Source of the DNA: Kordia sp965283645
GTDB lineage: Bacteria > Bacteroidota > Bacteroidia > Flavobacteriales > Flavobacteriaceae
DNA length: 64,000 nt
NCBI RefSeq assembly: GCF_965283645.1
Contig: NZ_CBDIPG010000001.1
Location: forward strand, 3,038,001-3,102,000
Direction: 5' to 3'
The notes beneath the pieces are model-generated. The model was not told where the DNA came from and did not search any database. It worked only from the letters and a program-made list of their open reading frames with translations. The translations under genes and the position numbers were made by a program. This document shows, in pieces, positions 1 through 9,697 of the stretch (the first letter of the stretch is position 1; each line of letters begins with the position of its first letter).

Positions 1-345
1 AGAATGATGTGGTATCATTGCTTTCATCCAAAGGACATCACCAATAATGGGTGCTTGTGTTCTTACCAACCCTAATGCACCAACAAACAGAATGAGACTA
101 CTTGCGAGTATTGCGATATTCTTCTTTTTATCATTATACATTTTTCGCATAAAAAACCACATTATTACTGCCATTGTTGAAATCCCTAAACACGTCATAT
201 AGAATCGTGTTAAACTAAACCATACGTGGTCTATGGAATAGGTGTTTAAATACATTGTGATGTACATTGCTACAAATGAGCAAGCCAACATTATAAAGAA
301 GGTTTTGTAATTTCCTTTGTTTGAGTGTTTTTTTGAATTTTCCAT
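1..345 (-). CDS. DUF305 family membrane protein (3' end missing)
   Basis: The frame is open from an ATG at 345 to the window edge, giving 115 residues. The start MENSKKHSNK is followed by three hydrophobic stretches that look like membrane helices (about residues 15-33, 45-66 and 76-92). The last visible residues are MKAMIPHHS, the His-rich motif of DUF305 proteins, which are commonly found with copper and silver resistance genes. The C-terminal part lies outside the window. It follows the CDF gene by 26 bp and is probably the last visible gene of the metal operon. Family assignment rests on the MIPHHS motif and the context; its biochemical role is not known to me. Confidence 0.75.
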   Translation of the reverse strand, partial: MENSKKHSNKGNYKTFFIMLACSFVAMYITMYLNTYSIDHVWFSLTRFYMTCLGISTMAVIMWFFMRKMYNDKKKNIAILASSLILFVGALGLVRTQAPIIGDVLWMKAMIPHHS

Positions 346-371
346 AATTTTTGATTTTATAGTTAAACTTT

Positions 372-1163
372 TTACTTACTTAATTTTAATATCCTGAATG
401 CACCTTGTATCACCAATCCAAATACAATGATTCCTATAATTAAATCTGGAATACCAGAATGCAGCCAATTGACTAAAACGCCTGCTGTAATTACGCCAAG
501 ATTTATTATAATATCGTTAGAGGTAAAAATCATACTGGCACGCATATGTGCTTCTTGACTTTTAGATTTTTGTAAGAGGTACAAGCAAATGCCATTTGCA
601 ATCAAAGCAAATACTGAAACTATAATCATTGTTGAAAATACAGGTAAAGCTTCATAGCCTAAAAATCTACGTAATACCTCAACGATTCCGATAATTGCAA
701 GTGTTATCTGAAAATAGCCTGCATATTTTGCAATCCGTTTCTTTTTTAAAACTGTACCACCAACCGCTATTAAACTCAATCCGTAAACAAATGAATCTGC
801 CAACATATCTAAACTATCAGCAACTAATCCCATTGATTTTGAAATAAGTCCTGTACTCATTTCGATAATAAAAAATGCAAAATTGATGATTAGAACTGTC
901 CACAACAGTTTGGATTGACTCCTTGTAGATTCAGTAATAATTGTGTCTGTATCTTCTGAACTGATTAAACTTTCATTTAATTTTAATTCATTTAAGGCAT
1001 TACCAATTTCATTTACATTTGAATTATGATATAGTGTTAAGATTCTTTCTTCTAAATTAAAATCAAGTTGTTTGATACCATCTATATCAGATAGCTTCAT
1101 CTTAATTAGATTTTCTTCAGAAGGACAATCCATTTTTGATATTTTGAAAACTGTTTTCTGCAT
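372..1163 (-). CDS. CDF-family cation transporter with N-terminal HMA-like domain
   Basis: The protein has 263 residues. Residues 1-75 resemble a ferredoxin-like metal-binding domain with the motif MDCPSEE, seen at the start of several heavy-metal transporters. Residues from about 88 to the end carry six hydrophobic helices typical of cation diffusion facilitators. The second helix has the motif DSLDMLADS, which supplies the paired Asp residues of the metal site. The chain stops after the last helix, so the cytoplasmic C-terminal dimerisation domain of many CDF proteins is absent. It begins 4 bp after the stop of the copper ATPase, so the two are almost certainly co-transcribed. The metal is not certain; the motif variant and the neighbours suggest a heavy metal such as Cu, Zn or Cd. 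Confidence 0.8.
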   Translation of the reverse strand: MQKTVFKISKMDCPSEENLIKMKLSDIDGIKQLDFNLEERILTLYHNSNVNEIGNALNELKLNESLISSEDTDTIITESTRSQSKLLWTVLIINFAFFIIEMSTGLISKSMGLVADSLDMLADSFVYGLSLIAVGGTVLKKKRIAKYAGYFQITLAIIGIVEVLRRFLGYEALPVFSTMIIVSVFALIANGICLYLLQKSKSQEAHMRASMIFTSNDIIINLGVITAGVLVNWLHSGIPDLIIGIIVFGLVIQGAFRILKLSK

Positions 1164-1167
1164 ATAA

Positions 1168-3894
1168 TTAAATGTTTTTTGTTCTTAATCGTAGTGCGTT
1201 ACCTATTACCGAAACCGAACTAAAACTCATTGCTAAAGCTGCTATCATTGGCGAGAGTAGTATTCCGAAGAATGGAAACAACACACCTGCTGCAATAGGT
1301 ACACCTAAAGTGTTGTAGATAAGTGCAAAAAATAGGTTTTGCTTAATGTTCTTCATTACAGCATTACTCAAATTTTTTGCTTTTACAATACCGTGTAAAT
1401 CGCCTTTTACTAAAGTTATCATAGCACTTTCTATCGCTACGTCTGTTCCAGTTCCCATAGCAATACCGACATCACTTTTAGCCAATGCTGGTGCATCGTT
1501 AATACCATCACCTGCCATAGCAACTACTTTTCCGTTTTCTTGTAATTTTTCTACTTCTTTGAGTTTGTCCTCTGGTAACATACTGGCTTTAAAATCTGCA
1601 AGATTTAGTTCTGATGCTACTGCTTGTGCTGTATCGTGATTATCACCTGTAAGCATTATAACATCAATCCCTTTATCCTGAAGTGCTTTAATGGCTTTAG
1701 CACTTGTTTCTTTTATCTTATCGCCTATAACTACATATCCAACGACGGTTTCATCTATTGACAAATAAGAAACTGTTTTACCCTGCTCTTGGTAAGATTT
1801 AGCTTCGTCTTTCATTTTAGAAGTAATATCCGCTTTAGCATATTCCATCATTTTAGGATTACCTAATGCTACTTTTTTATCTTTTATGGTCGCTTCAACA
1901 CCTTTTCCTGTGACTGCACTAAAATCTTCGGACTTTAAAATTTCTGCGTTGTGTTCTTTGCCATATTTAACAGTTGCTTCTGCTAAAGGATGTTCGCTAT
2001 TGGTATTTAATGAAACGATGTATTGTAACACTTCTTTTTCGCTTAAAGCCTCATTAAAAGCACCAACGGTTTCAACTGTTGGTTTTCCTTCGGTAATTGT
2101 GCCTGTTTTATCAACGATAAGCGTATTCACCTTATCCATTTTTTCAAGAGCTTCAGCATTTTTAATCAATACACCATTTTGAGCACCTTTACCTACACCA
2201 ACCATTACAGACATTGGTGTTGCTAAACCTAAAGCACAAGGACACGCAATGATTAGTACTGCAATTGCATTCACAAACGCATACACATAAACTGGTTCTG
2301 GTCCCCAAATAGACCATACTATAAATGTGATTATCGAAATGATTACTACAACTGGCACGAAGTAACCCGAAACTCTATCCGCTAAATTTTGAATAGGTGC
2401 ACGACTTCTACTGGCATCATTAACCATATGAATGATTTGTGATAATAAAGTGTCACTACCTACCTTTTCAGCTTTCATTAAAAAGGATTGATTGCCATTT
2501 ATTGTTCCGCTACTTACTTTATCTTCTTGAGATTTGTTTACAGGAATAGGTTCTCCTGTAATCATAGATTCGTCAATAGTTGTTTCGCCTTCAGTTATCA
2601 CACCATCCACAGGAATTTTATCGCCTGGTTTCACTTTTAGAATATCATTTAATTCTATCTCGTCAATACTGACCTCAACTTCTTCACCATCTACTATTTT
2701 TATGGCTTTATTAGGTGCTAACTTTAGTAACTCTTTTACTGCCGAATTGGTTTTACTATGCGCACGAGCTTCTAACAATTGACCTAAAAGCACTAACGTT
2801 AGAATTACTGTTGCTGCTTCAAAATAGACGTGAACTGCGCCTAATTCAGTTTTAAATTGTTCAGGAAATAAATCTGGAAACAACATCCCAAATACACTAA
2901 ATAACCAAGCCACACCTGCACCGATTCCAATGAGTGTAAACATATTGAGATTCCACGTTTTTATGCTTCTATAAGCACGCTCAAAGAACATCCACGTAGC
3001 GTAAAAGACAACTGGAATGGATAAAACAAACTGAATCCAGTTCCAATTTTTCTGTTCCATTATATCATACAATGGATTGTTATTAAGCATTTCGCTCATA
3101 GCAATTAAGAAAATAGGTAATGTGAATACAGATGCTATCCAAAATTTCTTTAATAGCTTCTTATACGTTTTTTCTTCTGCTGAACTATCTGCTTCCAAAG
3201 GAACTAAATCCATTCCGCAAATAGGACACGAACCTGCTTCATCTTTGACAATTTCTGGATGCATTGGACAGGTCCATTGTTCTGAATTTGTAGTTGATAA
3301 ATTTTGTTCTTCCACTAAATCCATACCACAGACTGGACAATCAACAGGTTTGTTATACGTTTTTTCTCTCTCACAATGCATTGGGCAATAAAATGTGCCT
3401 GTGTCATTACTGTTGGGTTGTGATTTTTGCTTTTCAATTTCAGCATCTGGACGTTGTCCAGCTTTGTAAATGGTATAAGTGTTACCATCCTTTTTTAAGG
3501 CTTCTTGAAACGTCTCAAAAGAAATGATGGTTTTCATATCAATAACTGCCTCGGCTTTATCTAAATTGACTGCAACATCTATAACACCATCAACTTCAGC
3601 AATTATTTTTTCAACGTGAGACCTACAACCGTTGCACGTCATCCCATTGATAGGAAATTTCCGTGTTTTTATGTCATTGGACTTGAATGGATGCACATGA
3701 TATTTACTCTTTTTTTCTTGAACCGCTTGTTCAAATTTTTCAATTTCAATATGTTGTTCCATTTCGATATTGGCTGTTTGATTTTCAAAATCAATATCCA
3801 CATCGATTACGCCTGAAACATCTGACAATGCATTTTTTACTGTTCTCAAACAACCTTTGCAAGTCATTCCTTGTATTTGATATTTGTGTTTCAT
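1168..3894 (-). CDS. copA: Copper-translocating P1B-type ATPase
   Basis: This 908-residue inner-membrane pump uses ATP to export copper or silver ions from the cytoplasm. Two HMA domains come first, with GMTCKGC (Cys12, Cys15) and GMTCNGC (Cys87, Cys90). Two heavy-metal-binding zinc-ribbon-like modules follow at about 169-193 and 208-232, each with a YC/TC-P-M-H start and a CPxCGMDL end. The ATPase core shows the actuator motif ITGEP, the ion-path motif ACPCALG, the phosphorylation motif DKTGT, the SEHPLAEA motif and GDGINDAPALA. The CPC motif and the paired binding modules point to Cu(I)/Ag(I). The AraC-type regulator gene ends 75 bp upstream and the CDF gene follows by 4 bp. Confidence 0.95.
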   Translation of the reverse strand: MKHKYQIQGMTCKGCLRTVKNALSDVSGVIDVDIDFENQTANIEMEQHIEIEKFEQAVQEKKSKYHVHPFKSNDIKTRKFPINGMTCNGCRSHVEKIIAEVDGVIDVAVNLDKAEAVIDMKTIISFETFQEALKKDGNTYTIYKAGQRPDAEIEKQKSQPNSNDTGTFYCPMHCEREKTYNKPVDCPVCGMDLVEEQNLSTTNSEQWTCPMHPEIVKDEAGSCPICGMDLVPLEADSSAEEKTYKKLLKKFWIASVFTLPIFLIAMSEMLNNNPLYDIMEQKNWNWIQFVLSIPVVFYATWMFFERAYRSIKTWNLNMFTLIGIGAGVAWLFSVFGMLFPDLFPEQFKTELGAVHVYFEAATVILTLVLLGQLLEARAHSKTNSAVKELLKLAPNKAIKIVDGEEVEVSIDEIELNDILKVKPGDKIPVDGVITEGETTIDESMITGEPIPVNKSQEDKVSSGTINGNQSFLMKAEKVGSDTLLSQIIHMVNDASRSRAPIQNLADRVSGYFVPVVVIISIITFIVWSIWGPEPVYVYAFVNAIAVLIIACPCALGLATPMSVMVGVGKGAQNGVLIKNAEALEKMDKVNTLIVDKTGTITEGKPTVETVGAFNEALSEKEVLQYIVSLNTNSEHPLAEATVKYGKEHNAEILKSEDFSAVTGKGVEATIKDKKVALGNPKMMEYAKADITSKMKDEAKSYQEQGKTVSYLSIDETVVGYVVIGDKIKETSAKAIKALQDKGIDVIMLTGDNHDTAQAVASELNLADFKASMLPEDKLKEVEKLQENGKVVAMAGDGINDAPALAKSDVGIAMGTGTDVAIESAMITLVKGDLHGIVKAKNLSNAVMKNIKQNLFFALIYNTLGVPIAAGVLFPFFGILLSPMIAALAMSFSSVSVIGNALRLRTKNI

Positions 3895-3969
3895 TTTCTT
3901 AAAATTTATAGTTAACCCATAAAATTAATTCATCAAGCAATTTTCAGTTTTCCTAATTATGGTTAATAC

Positions 3970-4527
3970 TTATACAATTTTGTCTAAACCTTTTCTCTTG
4001 TGATTATATAAATTCTTATAATTTGACATTGACATCCCTGTTATCTGTTTAAATTGTTTTGCCAAGTGGCTACTGTTTTTATAATTAAGACTATATGCTA
4101 TTTCTGAAAAATTAAGCTCTTGTAACTGGATGTATTCCTTTACTTTTTCTACTTTTAGGTTGATAAAATACTTTTCAAGTGTTATCCCTTCTGATTTACT
4201 AAACGTTTTACTCAATGTAGAATAACTTTTGCCTATTTCATTCTCAAGTTTACCAAGAATTTCATCTGTATCATTTTTTTCAATGTGTTGAATAAGATTA
4301 ATTTTTATTTTTTCAACCAATGCCTTTGTAGAATCCTTAATTACTTCAAATCCTAAAGCATTCAACTGTGTTTCTAGCCGAGCATAATCATTACTAGACT
4401 GTTCTTTAACAACAATTTTACCCAATTGTATAGATTCCAATTCATAGCCTTCATCATCCAACAGATTTATAATCGTCATTTTACAGCGATTACAGACCAT
4501 ATTTTTTATATGAAGAATCTGATTCAT
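3970..4527 (-). CDS. AraC-type regulator with N-terminal HMA-like CxxC domain
   Basis: The protein has 185 residues. The first 65 look like a ferredoxin-like HMA fold with CNRC at residues 12-15 (IKNMVCNRCKMTI), so it could bind copper or another soft metal. The C-terminal 90 residues form an AraC-type double helix-turn-helix, ending with the typical NFSEIAYSLNYKNSSHLAKQF and ITGMSMSNYK. A protein with both parts would be a one-component metal-responsive regulator. It sits directly upstream of copA and starts 6 bp after the NTF2-like gene. Metal sensing is inference from the CxxC domain and the location. Confidence 0.82.
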   Translation of the reverse strand: MNQILHIKNMVCNRCKMTIINLLDDEGYELESIQLGKIVVKEQSSNDYARLETQLNALGFEVIKDSTKALVEKIKINLIQHIEKNDTDEILGKLENEIGKSYSTLSKTFSKSEGITLEKYFINLKVEKVKEYIQLQELNFSEIAYSLNYKNSSHLAKQFKQITGMSMSNYKNLYNHKRKGLDKIV

Positions 4528-4533
4528 CTCTTT

Positions 4534-5052
4534 TTAATTCAATTTTTTAAATGAAGTATGTGAATGAATAATCTTCCAATCTCCATCTATTTTTTTTAAA
4601 ATTGAAGTTGCTACGCCTTTACTTTCAATGGTTCGTTCTTTTGTTCCTTTAGCTTCATCTGCCTTTAAAACTATTGTATACAAATAATTTTCAGTTGTAT
4701 ATGCATAGGGCAAACTTATATTTACATCAATCTCATAATCTGAAAATGTAAAACTTTTAAAATGCCCAAGTTCTGGACCTAAATGACCATCTATATAATC
4801 TTTATAAGTTCCTTCTACTTTACCTTGCTCAAAAACTGTGGCATCTTGCGTAAAGAGTTGAAAAGTGCCTTCGGTTGTTAAGTTTTGAATGGCATCTTTA
4901 TAAGACTTCATAATTTTCAACACTTCCTCTTTTTCATTTGTGTTGTCAACAACGACCTCTTTTTGAGTTTCGATAGTTGTATCTTGTTGTTTACTTTCTT
5001 TACAACTCACAATTAAAATCGTGAGTAATAAGACAAATATGGGTGGTTTCAT
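4534..5052 (-). CDS. NTF2-like (DUF4440/SnoaL-type) lipoprotein
   Basis: The 172-residue product starts with a lipoprotein signal whose lipobox is LIVSC (Cys17). The rest matches the cone-shaped NTF2/ketosteroid-isomerase-like fold: an N-terminal helix (EEVLKIMKSYKDAIQNL), the motif FTQDATVFEQGKVEG, and a C-terminal strand pattern ending GDWKIIHSHTSF. Proteins of this kind often sit in the periplasm next to multicopper oxidase and copper efflux genes in Bacteroidota. No catalytic function can be read from the sequence. It is in line with the copper operon, 25 bp after the haem-binding gene. Confidence 0.78.
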   Translation of the reverse strand: MKPPIFVLLLTILIVSCKESKQQDTTIETQKEVVVDNTNEKEEVLKIMKSYKDAIQNLTTEGTFQLFTQDATVFEQGKVEGTYKDYIDGHLGPELGHFKSFTFSDYEIDVNISLPYAYTTENYLYTIVLKADEAKGTKERTIESKGVATSILKKIDGDWKIIHSHTSFKKLN

Positions 5053-5077
5053 AATCGAATATTTTGATGTTTGACTT

Positions 5078-5536
5078 TTAATTATTTAAATTTTCTTTTA
5101 AATCTGACATATACTTTATGAGTAATTTCTTTTCGCTTTCAGACAATTTTGCGTTTCCGTGAATTAATGTATAGGAATCCAAAGGCATTTCGCCATTTTC
5201 AATTTGATTAATGATGGATTTTAGTTTACTGTTTTTCCTTCTATTTGAATAATCATCCCATTCATTAAAATTTAATTCTGCCTTACCTTCTTTGATATGG
5301 TCTTCAAGAAACCAGGCTACCGGTTGCACCTTATTGTACCAAGGATATATTGTATTGTTACTGTGGCAATCATAGCAAGAGACTCGCAATTTGTTCTTGA
5401 TATCATTTGGGACATCATTTATCAACATAAAGTCGGTTTTTGGAACAACTTCACTTTGATTGCGTGTTGTGGGTATAAATTGAATACCCACAAACGCCAC
5501 CAACAATACTATTGCTATGATTTTTACAATTCTCAT
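5078..5536 (-). CDS. Haem-binding domain protein (CxxCH, Haem_bd family)
   Basis: The 152-residue protein has one N-terminal hydrophobic helix (residues 4-22) that could anchor it or act as a signal. It has a single CYDCH haem c attachment motif followed by NNTIYPWYNKVQPVAWFLEDH, the signature of the Bacteroidota haem-binding domain (Pfam Haem_bd). The C-terminal helix pair contains GEMPLDSYTLIHGNAKLS, typical of the family. Its ATG follows the stop codon of the DUF3347 gene with no gap, so translation is probably coupled. It may carry electrons to or from the periplasmic copper oxidase, but that is inference. Confidence 0.82.
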   Translation of the reverse strand: MRIVKIIAIVLLVAFVGIQFIPTTRNQSEVVPKTDFMLINDVPNDIKNKLRVSCYDCHSNNTIYPWYNKVQPVAWFLEDHIKEGKAELNFNEWDDYSNRRKNSKLKSIINQIENGEMPLDSYTLIHGNAKLSESEKKLLIKYMSDLKENLNN

Positions 5537-6133
5537 TTAGTTAATTTCTCTTTGCACTTTACCACATTTCAACATTTGGTCACCGAAATAAGGGTTTCTA
5601 ATTTCTTCGTTCATACTTAACCAAGCACCACCTTTATTGTTATCATACATTGGGCAGAATTGCTCATAAAGCTTCATCCCTGTTCCCGTAATGGCAACCA
5701 TATCTATAACATCTTTACTCAATACTTTGAAATGCTCACGCTGATGCTTGATGTCACTTTCTGAAATATGCTCTGCGTGTTCCGTAGCATCTTCGATAAT
5801 GTCATTCAATTCTGATTTTTCACTTTCAGAATATTTTGATGCATCAAAAGATTTAAGAGATTTAACCAATGTGCCTCCCAATTCCTTTGCCTTATCATTA
5901 TCATCGCCTACGAGGGCATCTTTTAAGTTGAAATAATCTTTTAAAATTGCTTCTGCTCTTGTGTCTTGATTGTCTATCATTGCCATATCGTCCTTGTCAT
6001 CTACAGATTCTTGATTTACCTGATTATTATCATTTGTAACAGATTCATTTTTATTTCCATCTTTACAGGAAATTGTTAGCATCATTGTGGCAGCAAGTGC
6101 CATTGTACCTATTATTCTTTGTACTGTTTTCAT
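5537..6133 (-). CDS. DUF3347 lipoprotein
   Basis: The 198-residue product has a lipoprotein signal with lipobox LTISC (Cys23) and an acidic linker. A helical DUF3347 domain follows (about 55-198), recognisable from ILKDYFNLKDALVGDD and the C-terminal GMKLYEQFCPMYDNNKGGAWLS and NPYFGDQMLKCG. DUF3347 also occurs at the C-terminus of some Bacteroidota CusB-like adaptors, and the Cys/Met-containing end (FCPM, MLKCG) could bind copper. It lies between the multicopper oxidase and the haem-binding gene on the same strand. The role is probably periplasmic copper handling. Confidence 0.8.
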   Translation of the reverse strand: MKTVQRIIGTMALAATMMLTISCKDGNKNESVTNDNNQVNQESVDDKDDMAMIDNQDTRAEAILKDYFNLKDALVGDDNDKAKELGGTLVKSLKSFDASKYSESEKSELNDIIEDATEHAEHISESDIKHQREHFKVLSKDVIDMVAITGTGMKLYEQFCPMYDNNKGGAWLSMNEEIRNPYFGDQMLKCGKVQREIN

Positions 6134-6172
6134 AAATTTCGGTTTTAAAGATTATTATGTATTAATTATTAT

Positions 6173-8458
6173 TTAAAATCTGGCTAAAAGTCCACCACCC
6201 CAACCATATCGGTTGTTATAATTACCTTGAATTGAAAAATTTCGAGATAAGATGTACGACGCTCCAACTAACCATTGAGTTTCACCTTCATAAGATTTGT
6301 TGTTTTCTAACTCATTAACCCATCCAAAATCTGCTCTGTACTCGTATTCTCCTTCGAGAAAAATTCTAGGAAAAATCAATAGTTCTCTGTCCAAACGTAT
6401 TCTTGGGCGCAGTTGATTATCCATACTCACATCCACATTAAATCTGTAAGGCGTGAAATATTTAACTCCAACCAATCCCACAGTATTGAATGTATCATAA
6501 GAATCTGGTGTTGAAGTTTCAGTATTTACGCCTGCATACACGCGTACCCAATCATTGAGATATCTGTTATAATTTACTTCTATCTCGGCATTTTGGTTAT
6601 AATCAAACTCGGCACGTAGTCCAAATTCGTTACGAATGTTGCTCGACATCAATAAAAGTTCATTAAAGTTTGAACCTACACGTGCAGCTCCCCAAGAGTA
6701 ATAATGGTCAGTTTCATCAATTAGTTTTTGAACTGGATAAGGTTTCATCCTTTCATCTCGTGGTGTATCATAGCTAAATACTCTTGCCATACCACCCATC
6801 ATATGATATAGTACGTGACAATGAAAGAACCAATCACCATATTCTTCGTTATAAAATTCGATGACCACTTTTTGCATCGGTGGTACGTTAACCGTGTGCT
6901 TTAATGGTGAACGCTCTCCATTTTCATTAATCACCCTAAAATAATGACCGTGCAAGTGCATTGGGTGGTGCATCATTGTCAGATTATTTAGGGTAATCCT
7001 TGTAACCTCTCCACCTTTGATTTTAATCTTATCTGTTTCAGAAAGTGGTACGCCATTCAAACTCCAAACATAACGTTGCATATTACCTGTTAGGTTAAGT
7101 AAAAGGTCGGATACAGGTATGTCTGCCTTATAAGTCGTGTTTTCTTTTGCCTTTAAAAAATCATAGTTGAAATAGGTTTTACGTGTATCATAATTAAATG
7201 AAGCGGTGTCCTTTTGCATCGTAGACATCTTATGATTCATTGGCGTCGCATCCTTTTTCATTTCCATATTCATTTCATTCTCCATCTTCATCTGTCCGTC
7301 TTTCATATCCATATTCATCTTCATTCCATATTTCTGCATTAGGGCTTTGGGGGTATTTCTATTTTTATTTCCCACTAAAGCAGGTGCACCCATCTTCATA
7401 TCCATTTTTGCCATTTGCTTCATCATAGCCACTTTATCTGGTCTGTCTATTACAGTTGCTGGATACAATTTTCCGCTACCCAAGTGAATGGACGTATTAC
7501 CAGAACCATCTTGGGCTGTTGCGGTAATTTCTAATGTACCTTCTGGAATGGTTACAATCACATCATAGGTTTCGGCAATTGCAAAAAGAAATCGGTTTTT
7601 ATATTCTGGTATTACATCCACACCATCACTCGCAACTATCATCGGGTTACCACCACCAAAATCCACCCAATAATAAGATGAAGCAGATGCGTTGATAAAA
7701 CGTAGTCGTACTTTTTCACCTGTTTTAAACTTTGGATATTCTGCAAGTTTTTTACCATTGGCTAAAAACGCAGGATAGTAGATGTCTGCAATATCAGCGC
7801 CTTCCATTCTATCGCGCCAAAATTTGAATTGTGCGCCTAATGCACCTTCTTTTATAACTCTGCTTAATGGTACTGCTGTCCCTTTTTTAACCTGATACCA
7901 TTCGTTTCCTCGTTTAAGGTTTCGCAGTACATTCATTGGTTTTTCATTTGTCCAATCAGAAAGAACTATAACTAAATCCTTATCATATTCTAACGTCTTT
8001 TCTTTAGGATGAATAACTATTGAGCCATAAACTCCTTTTTGCTCTTGCAACATCGTATGGGAATGATACCAATATGTACCAGATTGGTTGATAGGTATTC
8101 TATATTGAAATGTAGTATTTGGTTTTATAGGTGGTGTTGTCAAATAAGGAACACCATCATAAAAATTAGGAAGTATTAAACCGTGCCAATGTACAGAGGT
8201 TTCTTCATCCATTTTATTGGTTACATTAATAATAGCAAGGTCGCCTTCATTAAATTCTAGCGTAGGACCTGGAATTCCACCATTAATGGTCATTCCGTTT
8301 GCGGTTACACCTGCAAGGGTTATTTCATTTTCTTCTATAGTAAGGTTATACTCTTTTATGTTTCGACCTTCTTCTTTTCTATCTTCACCATTTGTCCCAA
8401 CTTGGGCAAATGCCATTGAAGTTAGGAACAAGAGAAATATTGTGTTAAATGTTTTCAT
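6173..8458 (-). CDS. Multicopper oxidase fused to a CopB-like outer-membrane barrel
   Basis: The protein has 761 residues with a cleavable signal (ending near SMAFAQ). Residues 30-580 form a CopA-type multicopper oxidase. All four copper motifs are visible: HWHGLILP, YWYHSHTM, HPMHLHGHYF and FFHCHVLYHMMGGM. A Met-rich linker (about 345-415) has many MxM and MNM units and should bind Cu(I) as in CueO/PcoA. The last ~160 residues are a series of amphipathic strands ending in an aromatic-arginine-phenylalanine tail (LLARF) and resemble CopB/PcoB barrels. In proteobacteria CopA and CopB are separate genes. The expected job is periplasmic oxidation of Cu(I) and sequestration. Confidence 0.88.
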   Translation of the reverse strand: MKTFNTIFLLFLTSMAFAQVGTNGEDRKEEGRNIKEYNLTIEENEITLAGVTANGMTINGGIPGPTLEFNEGDLAIINVTNKMDEETSVHWHGLILPNFYDGVPYLTTPPIKPNTTFQYRIPINQSGTYWYHSHTMLQEQKGVYGSIVIHPKEKTLEYDKDLVIVLSDWTNEKPMNVLRNLKRGNEWYQVKKGTAVPLSRVIKEGALGAQFKFWRDRMEGADIADIYYPAFLANGKKLAEYPKFKTGEKVRLRFINASASSYYWVDFGGGNPMIVASDGVDVIPEYKNRFLFAIAETYDVIVTIPEGTLEITATAQDGSGNTSIHLGSGKLYPATVIDRPDKVAMMKQMAKMDMKMGAPALVGNKNRNTPKALMQKYGMKMNMDMKDGQMKMENEMNMEMKKDATPMNHKMSTMQKDTASFNYDTRKTYFNYDFLKAKENTTYKADIPVSDLLLNLTGNMQRYVWSLNGVPLSETDKIKIKGGEVTRITLNNLTMMHHPMHLHGHYFRVINENGERSPLKHTVNVPPMQKVVIEFYNEEYGDWFFHCHVLYHMMGGMARVFSYDTPRDERMKPYPVQKLIDETDHYYSWGAARVGSNFNELLLMSSNIRNEFGLRAEFDYNQNAEIEVNYNRYLNDWVRVYAGVNTETSTPDSYDTFNTVGLVGVKYFTPYRFNVDVSMDNQLRPRIRLDRELLIFPRIFLEGEYEYRADFGWVNELENNKSYEGETQWLVGASYILSRNFSIQGNYNNRYGWGGGLLARF

Positions 8459-8461
8459 TGT

Positions 8462-9697
8462 TTATTGAATTAAATAATTAATAATTGTACTTTGCACATA
8501 GTAGGTCTTCACAGATTCTATTTGGTTCATTTGAAACTTTAGTTGTAGTTCTTGAATATCCAAAACATCATTAAAATCAATCGTTCCTGTTTCATAGCTT
8601 TTGATTAAAATGTCTTCTGCATCTTTGGCTTGCTGTAGGTTTTTGGTTTGGGTAGCATAACTTATTCTTGCAGAAATGCGTTCGTTATTCGCTTTGTCTA
8701 AAAGCGTTTCCAATGCATTTAAACGTTCCTGTTTTTGAGCAGTAATTTCCTGCTGTTGCAAATCATTTTGTTTGGTTTGGGATTTATATTTCTTATTGAA
8801 AATTGGGATAGATACCGAAACCATTGGCATTACAATATCCTTTCCGTTATCGCTGAAATCCATATTTGGTCTTTCAGCAACATTGATATAATCTAATCCA
8901 AAACCAATCATTGGACTGCTTTCTTTTTGATTCAATAATTCTGATTGCTCTATGGATTGATAGAGTTTATCAAATTTTAGTAATTCAGGATGTAATACTA
9001 ATTTTTCAAAAGTAATATCAAAGTCTTCTGAAGGTATCATTAAACTATCTACCACATTCACGGTAACATCATTATCTCTATTCAATAGATTATTGAAGTT
9101 AGTTTGTTCTGCTAAAAACTGTTGTTGCAATACATCTTTTAATTGTTGCATTTCGTTCTGACGCATTTGCAATCGCAACACATCTACTGCGGATGCTTTA
9201 CCAACCTCTACAGAAGTTAATGCCAACGTTTCATAAGTTTCTAATAGTTTGATGTTTTCAGTTAAAACCTCTTGCTTTGCTTTGTTAGCGTATAGATTAT
9301 AATAGGATTGTGATACCGAAGCCATTAGTTTTCTCTTTGCGATGACAATGTCTTCGTATTTAGCATCTGCCAATGAACTCACGTAATTTTCTCTCGAAGT
9401 AATAGTCCCAAACCACGGTAACATTTGTTTAGCAGATACTTTAAAGCGTTGTGCACCTGTTCGTGTTTCTGGCTCACTCACAAAATAACCAACACCAAAT
9501 TCGGTATTAGGAATGGTGTTGACCTCGTTTACCTTTTCGGAAGCTCTTTTGTATTGTAACTCAAACTTTTGAATTTCTGGATTGTTTGTTAAGGCTTCAT
9601 CGATAAGTATTTCTAATTGTTGAGCGTTCGCAAAAAGACTCAAGAAACAAGAGCCAAGAGCCAAGACGATTTTTATTTGTATTGATTTATATTTCAT
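8462..9697 (-). CDS. TolC-family outer-membrane channel of the metal efflux pump
   Basis: The 411-residue protein has a signal peptide (cleavage near FANAQQ) and two tandem long-helix repeats typical of TolC/CusC proteins. Examples are LVLHPELLKFDKLYQSIEQ, which starts the second half, and IPNTEFGVGYFVSEPE in the first barrel segment. It should form the outer-membrane exit duct for the RND pump encoded just upstream. Its ATG overlaps the last codons of that gene by 4 bp. It lacks a clear lipobox, unlike CusC. The stop lies 3 bp before the multicopper oxidase start, so the three are one transcription unit. Confidence 0.88.
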   Translation of the reverse strand: MKYKSIQIKIVLALGSCFLSLFANAQQLEILIDEALTNNPEIQKFELQYKRASEKVNEVNTIPNTEFGVGYFVSEPETRTGAQRFKVSAKQMLPWFGTITSRENYVSSLADAKYEDIVIAKRKLMASVSQSYYNLYANKAKQEVLTENIKLLETYETLALTSVEVGKASAVDVLRLQMRQNEMQQLKDVLQQQFLAEQTNFNNLLNRDNDVTVNVVDSLMIPSEDFDITFEKLVLHPELLKFDKLYQSIEQSELLNQKESSPMIGFGLDYINVAERPNMDFSDNGKDIVMPMVSVSIPIFNKKYKSQTKQNDLQQQEITAQKQERLNALETLLDKANNERISARISYATQTKNLQQAKDAEDILIKSYETGTIDFNDVLDIQELQLKFQMNQIESVKTYYVQSTIINYLIQ

